From the NCBI GenBank assembly GCA_964442075.1, contig CAYTWH010000008.1, positions 57,025-121,024 of the forward strand: a DNA stretch of 64,000 bases, written 5' to 3'. A program made the position numbers and the translations under genes. Positions 60,989 to 64,000 of the stretch are shown one piece after another (positions within the stretch are counted from its first letter, which is position 1; every line of letters starts with the position of its first letter). The stretch is from CAYTAU01 sp964442075 (lineage in GTDB: Bacteria > Bacteroidota > Bacteroidia > Bacteroidales > CAYTAU01). Below the pieces are notes generated by a model that saw only the letters and a list, made by a program, of their open reading frames with translations, searched no databases and was not told where the DNA came from.

Positions 60989-61627
60989 TTATTTACCACC
61001 CAATACAATCGGGCGGGAGCTGTGGCTTTTTTTTGTAATAAAAACTAATCCTATTGCAAATACAATAAAGGGTATTATTATTCCACTCTTAATAATATGA
61101 ATTATATCATAACTACCCTTATGATTGCTTAGTTCTAATATAAATATAGAAACCGGAACAGATGCAATAATGATTAATAATGACAATACTAATTTTAAGA
61201 TACTTATTTTTTGTTTAAATAATTTTAGAATAACAAAAGGAACTATTGAGAGTAAAGGAATAAGTACGAATATTGAATATATTATTAAATTAAGCTTCCA
61301 ATCTGGCATCGACATCATCATAAACATTGCTGAAGGACCTCCAATAAAAGTATAAGTAAGGCTTAGTTCTATTAAATAAAATATTCCGAATCCGAAGATT
61401 ATTCCAATTATATTTAATATTAGTCTTTTACTAGGCTTAATTCTAATAATTAAGTTTCCCCAAATAATAAATAATATTAGCCCAATAGGTACTGCAAAGT
61501 GATAATAGCTTGTCCATATCAAACCATGCCAGCCATGATATTCTAGCTCAACTCTCCAAATTATACCAATTATTATTGAAATAATTATAAGGCCTATTAT
61601 CTTATATTGCTCAATAATTTTTAACAT
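60989..61627 (-). CDS. Hypothetical multi-pass membrane protein
   Basis: The 212-residue protein has about six membrane helices (IIGLIIISIIIGIIWRVELE, IIGIIFGFGIFYLIELSLTY, ILKLVLSLLIIIASVPVSIF). I recognise no family. The ATG at 61625-61627 is the natural start. The stop lies within the recurrent intergenic element region. Accessory location, role unknown. Confidence 0.75.
   Translation of the reverse strand: MLKIIEQYKIIGLIIISIIIGIIWRVELEYHGWHGLIWTSYYHFAVPIGLILFIIWGNLIIRIKPSKRLILNIIGIIFGFGIFYLIELSLTYTFIGGPSAMFMMMSMPDWKLNLIIYSIFVLIPLLSIVPFVILKLFKQKISILKLVLSLLIIIASVPVSIFILELSNHKGSYDIIHIIKSGIIIPFIVFAIGLVFITKKSHSSRPIVLGGK
60992..61024 (-). repeat. Recurrent intergenic element (copy 3)
   Basis: TTTACCACCCAATACAA continues into TCGGGCGGGAGCTGTGG. 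CCACCC and GGGCGG can pair (with one G-T) across the AATACAATC loop, so the element is hairpin-forming. It overlaps the end of the membrane-protein gene. Confidence 0.6.
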
Positions 61628-62024
61628 AAACTAAGTTTGTAATAAAGCTTTGCTTTTTTATCCCATAAAAATACTATTTTTTATTTAATTTATCTCAATA
61701 CCATGCGAAATGATTGATTAGTTAGCATTGTTTGTCACGGATTACAAATCCGCGCCAGTGGGGGTCGCGCAACAGCGGAGGACGTAGGCAAAAGTCAAAA
61801 GAAAAGCAAGCCTTCTATCTCTTTAGATATCTACAGTATTTTTTTTATGACCATAATCTTAATATTAATCTGGAATTTACTTTGGTTCATCAAATATGTT
61901 TTATAACAGTTATTATGTGACTTTCTTTTGAGAGATAAAAATTACATTTGAGTCCTTAAAATTTATGGAGTAAGCTGAAAATCCTCAAAAAAGAGTAGGT
62001 ATATTAAACATTAAATTAAATGTT
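61628..62024. other. Intergenic region with a GC-rich palindromic remnant
   Basis: This 397-nt region holds a short GC-rich patch at about 61738-61790 within AT-rich DNA. It includes the perfect inverted repeat CGGATT-ACA-AATCCG (61738-61752). It looks like a fragment of a repeat or mobile-element end. A 62-codon plus-strand ORF over it is not convincing. Nothing else is seen. Confidence 0.5.
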
Positions 62025-64000
62025 ATGAAGAAAAATTACTTTTTTAAAAGTCTAGTTTTATTTTTTCTTGGGATGACTACAATTGTCTCTATGGGACAAA
62101 CAACTTTTAATTATACAGGGGGCCAACAAACTTATGTTGTTCCTGCCGGTTTAACTTCAATAGCTGTAGATGTTATTGGTGCAGAAGGTGGTTATAGCTA
62201 TAATTCCCAAACTCCAGGATTAGGTGGAAGACTTCAAGCGGAATATTCAGTAATACCTGGACAAACTCTTTACATTTATGTTGGAGGTAAAGGAGAAGAT
62301 GATCCTGTAAGAACTGGCGGATGGAATGGAGGTGGAGATGGTAGTACAGGCGATTATGGTGGCGGTGGCGGTGGCGCTTCTGATATACGAATTGGAGGAA
62401 CAACCTTAGCTGATAGAATATTTGTATCAGGTGGTGGTGGCGGTTCCGGATATAATGGTACTGATACAGAATTTGGAGGAAACGGAGGTGATTTAATTGG
62501 TGCAGATGGTAATGTTCATACTAATGGAATTGCTGGAGGAACACCTGGAGGCGGTACACAAGTAGCTGGAGGCGTTACAAATCAGTGGCCTGGTTATGCT
62601 GCTGGAACCCCAGGTGCTTTTGGAATTGGAGGTAATGCTGCAACAGGAACTGGTGGCGCTGGTGGTGGCGCTGGTTACTATGGCGGCGGCGGTGGCTCTT
62701 GGGCTGGTGGTGGTGGTGGTAGCAGCTACTCTGATGGCTTAGCTACCAGTGTCGTTCATACTCAGGGATATAATTCAGGAAATGGACAGGTAGTAATTAC
62801 AAAATTATGTGATGACTTAACTATATCAACAACACCATCTACAACGGTTTGTCCAGGAACTATGGTTACTATAACAGCTACCTCAATTAATGGAGGAACT
62901 ATTACATGGGATAATGGAATTATTAATGGTGTTCCCTTCTTAGCAACAGCAACAACTACATATACCTCAACAAGTACAGATCCTATTGATTGTGTTGAAA
63001 TGGTAACAATTACAGTTCAAGATCTCATAAATCCAACAATAACATGTCCTGGAAATCAAGTAGGAAATGTTGATGTATCATGTCAATTTACTTTACCGGA
63101 TTACACAGGATTGGCTACAACAACAGATAACTGTACTGTTTCACCAACAATAACACAAGTACCAGCACCAGGAACAAATGTAGGAACAGGAACAACAAAT
63201 ATTGTTTTAACAGCGACTGATGGTTCAAGCAATACAGCAAACTGTAACTTTGATGTTGTGGTAACTGATGCTACAAACCCAACTATTGCTTGTCCTGGAA
63301 ATCAAGTAGGAAATGTTGATGTATCATGTCAATTTACTTTACCGGNNNNNNNNNNNNNNNNNNNNNNNNNNNNNNNNNNNNNNNNNNNNNNNNNNNNNNN
63401 NNNNNNNNNNNNNNNNNNNNNNNNNNNNNNNNNNNNNNNNNNNNNTTTTAACAGCGACTGATGGTTCAAGCAATACAGCAAACTGTAACTTTGATGTTGT
63501 TATTACGGATGTAACAGCTCCTGTTGCTGATTTAGGTACTTTAGCTGATGTAATTGATGAATGTGAAGTTACTTCATTAACTGATCCAACAGCAACAGAT
63601 AATTGTGCAGGTCTTGTAACGGTTACTAATGATGCTACATTACCAATTAATACTCAAGGAACAACAGTAGTAACTTGGACTTATGATGATGGTAATGGTA
63701 ATACATCTACTCAAACTCAAAATGTAGTTATTACAGATATAACAGCCCCAGTTGCTGATTTAGGTACTTTAGCAGATGTAACAGCAGAATGTGAAGTTAC
63801 TTCATTAACTGATCCAACTGCTACTGACAATTGTGCAGGTCTTGTAACAGTTACTAATGATGCTACTTTACCAATAAATGCTCAAGGAACAACAGTTGTA
63901 ACATGGACTTATGACGATGGTAATGGTAATACATCAACTCAAACTCAGAATGTAATAATTACTGACGTAACCGCACCTGTTGCTGATATTGCAAGTTTAG
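62025..64000 (+). CDS. Glycine-rich, HYR-type repeat surface protein (partial, contains assembly gap)
   Basis: The frame begins with a signal peptide (LVLFFLGMTTIVSMGQ), followed by a glycine-rich domain (about 20-260; GDYGGGGGGASDIRIGG). HYR-like Ig repeats follow: 82-residue units with TCPGNQVGNVDVSCQFTLP, and after the gap 76-residue units with ECEVTSLTDPTATDNCAG. No stop occurs before the window end. After the 100-N gap the frame is offset because the gap length is nominal. Related proteins are large cell-surface adhesins usually exported by T9SS or anchored as gliding-type C-terminal domains; the C-terminus is outside the window. Confidence 0.85.
63045..63345 (+). repeat. 246-nt (82-residue) HYR repeats
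   Basis: The 55 bases from 63045 recur exactly from 63291 up to the gap, a period of 246 nt. Another repeat piece (TTTTAACAGCGACTGATGG) occurs at 63205 and right after the gap at 63446. Confidence 0.9.
63346..63445. other. Assembly gap (100 N)
   Basis: Exactly 100 N, a standard placeholder, inside near-identical repeats. The reading frame does not continue across it at that nominal length. Confidence 0.98.
63523..64000 (+). repeat. 228-nt (76-residue) repeats
   Basis: GTTGCTGATTTAGGTACTTT begins units at 63523 and 63751, and a variant begins at 63979, an exact 228-nt period. The units are highly similar, which points to recent amplification. Confidence 0.9.

Noticed and set aside
59144..61024. 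Integron attC array
   Set aside because: The repeated element lacks the GTTRRRY core and no integrase is present; the single-strand gene arrangement alone is not enough.
61732..61920. 62-codon plus-strand ORF
   Set aside because: It has odd, low-quality composition over a palindromic patch and no recognisable domain or promoter; probably chance.

Overview
The window is AT-rich DNA of a Bacteroidota bacterium, probably Bacteroidales/Marinilabiliales-like and probably a draft or metagenome assembly, since a run of exactly 100 N interrupts the last gene. The taxon is read from T9SS-type secreted proteins, a SusC-like OMP_b-brl_3 receptor, DUF4294 and DUF2723 proteins, the coaX-OMP-TPR-lptC gene order, and many copies of the Bacteroidota -7 promoter element TAnnTTTG upstream of genes.

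Layout. 1-2.3 kb: start of a secreted protein, a Crp/Fnr regulator and a small secreted protein. 2.3-6.4 kb: BamA-like protein, rplU-rpmA, serS. 6.4-9.8 kb: a receiver protein with eight PAS domains and no output domain. 9.9-15.4 kb: coaX, two envelope proteins, lptC, a small membrane protein and a CorC-like protein. 15.4-29.5 kb: ddl, an outer-membrane receptor, a DAHP synthase/chorismate mutase fusion, a thioredoxin/PKD secreted protein interrupted by TGA, DsbD, a secreted protein, an AraC regulator and a PNGase F-like enzyme.

29.7-44 kb is a sulfur (possibly sulfur/selenium) island. It holds a tandemly duplicated [Fnr-like regulator <- -> tusA] module, a YeeE/YedE transporter, four rhodanese-type proteins, a porin interrupted by TGA, two DsrE proteins, a third TusA, and a Qmo/Hdr-like set: an MvhD-like protein, two HdrA-like flavoproteins, a small winged-helix protein and a QmoC/HdrC-E-like membrane subunit. 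A further Crp/Fnr regulator and a two-component pair follow. A plausible reading is uptake of a sulfur or selenium compound, persulfide relay through rhodanese, TusA and DsrE, and electron exchange with the quinone pool through the Qmo/Hdr-like complex.

46.8-58.4 kb is housekeeping: typA, tRNA-Ser, sucC, a TrmH-like methylase, a LuxE-like protein, a diadenylate cyclase, a polysaccharide deacetylase, a DUF2723 glycosyltransferase-like protein and tRNA-Gln. 58.5-62 kb is an accessory stretch of unrelated minus-strand genes separated by recurring GC-richer palindromic pieces. The window ends inside a glycine-rich, HYR-repeat surface protein.

The most notable signal is a pair of in-frame TGA codons inside otherwise intact genes. 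One falls where the first Cys of a thioredoxin CxxC would be, giving UGIC. The other lies in a GG-TGA-GG motif of the porin, and two neighbouring rhodaneses end in GGCGG. In each case a 6-bp hairpin starts 12-13 nt after the TGA, close to bacterial SECIS geometry. TGA serves as an ordinary stop elsewhere in the window, so selenocysteine is a serious hypothesis. Point nonsense mutations or sequence errors remain possible.
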